DNA from: Bacteroidia bacterium
GTDB taxonomy: Bacteria > Bacteroidota > Bacteroidia > UKL13-3
Direction of reading: 5' to 3'
Assembly: GCA_019454865.1 (NCBI GenBank)
Contig: JACFNJ010000143.1
Coordinates: 1-6,441 of the forward strand
Length of the DNA: 6,441 bases
Part shown: one piece after another, positions 6,363 to 6,441 of the stretch
How positions within the stretch are numbered: position 1 is the stretch's first letter
Layout: each line of letters starts with the position of its first letter
Made by a program: the position numbers and the translations under genes
Notes under the pieces: model-generated
The model's input: the letters and a program-made list of their open reading frames with translations, nothing else
Database searches by the model: none
What the model was told of the DNA's origin: nothing

Positions 6363-6378
6363 ATAAAAAAATAATAAC

Positions 6379-6441
6379 ATGTTCAAAAAAATATTAATAG
6401 CAAATAGAGGCGAGCTTCCACTACGAATAATTCGTACAGCA
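6379..6441 (+). CDS. accC: Biotin carboxylase subunit of acetyl-CoA carboxylase (AccC), N-terminus (3' partial)
   Basis: The first 21 codons run into the window edge and read MFKKILIANRGELPLRIIRT plus Ala. KKILIANRGE followed by LRIIRT is the standard start of biotin carboxylases, which use ATP and bicarbonate to carboxylate the biotin on AccB. The position after accB strongly favours AccC over the related pyruvate or propionyl-CoA carboxylase subunits, though the fragment alone cannot exclude those. Most AccC proteins have GEIALR where this one has GELPLR. The ATP-grasp domain lies outside the window. The ATG at 6379 has no evident SD sequence and follows an AT-rich spacer after the terminator hairpin. 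I see no TAnnTTTG box between accB and this start. Confidence 0.88.
   Translation, partial: MFKKILIANRGELPLRIIRTA

Noticed and set aside
1..6441. CRISPR arrays, insertion sequences, tRNA/rRNA genes, toxin-antitoxin or defence genes, frameshifted genes
   Set aside because: No regularly spaced repeats, terminal inverted repeats with transposase, RNA-gene motifs or broken reading frames were found. All genes that lie fully inside the window are intact and belong to known families.

Overview
The window is AT-rich, densely coded DNA that reads as a chromosomal segment of a Bacteroidetes (Bacteroidota) organism. Three things point there. The order DUF177/YceD - rpmF - plsX - fabH - accB - accC is typical of that phylum, and the PlsX, FabH and alanine-dehydrogenase-type proteins carry sequence details I associate with it. 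The intergenic regions contain TAnnTTTG-type -7 boxes, the Bacteroidetes promoter signature. Convincing Shine-Dalgarno sequences are scarce. I cannot name the genus.

Left part (1-1608, + strand): the end of an envelope polysaccharide locus. The last 54 codons of a protein that looks like a Wzz-type chain-length determinant are followed 9 nt later by a 477-residue polytopic O-antigen ligase/polymerase (Wzy_C) protein.

Middle (1605-2831, - strand): an alanine dehydrogenase / NAD(P) transhydrogenase-alpha family protein converges tail-to-tail on the ligase. The two stop codons overlap in a 4-nt TTAA. The nucleotide-binding half is intact, but two canonical alanine dehydrogenase pocket residues appear replaced. 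A 196-nt divergent region (2832-3027) separates it from the next operon. It holds one candidate promoter on each strand and a 7-bp inverted repeat between them.

Right part (3028-6441, + strand): a fatty-acid/phospholipid synthesis operon. The genes are a DUF177/YceD protein with a TTG start, ribosomal protein L32 without zinc cysteines, PlsX (acyl-phosphate synthesis), FabH (KAS III, initiation of fatty-acid synthesis), AccB (biotin carrier of acetyl-CoA carboxylase) and the first 21 codons of AccC (biotin carboxylase). A perfect 14-bp hairpin followed by T5 lies between accB and accC. Together these genes supply malonyl-CoA (AccB/AccC), start acyl chains (FabH) and pass acyl-ACP to phospholipid synthesis (PlsX). 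L32 and the YceD protein tie the operon to ribosome production.

I found no mobile element, CRISPR array, tRNA/rRNA or defence system, and no clear sign of a wholly new system. The points most worth checking are the accB-accC terminator, the altered active site of the alanine-dehydrogenase-like protein, the compact promoters with short leaders, and the TTG start.
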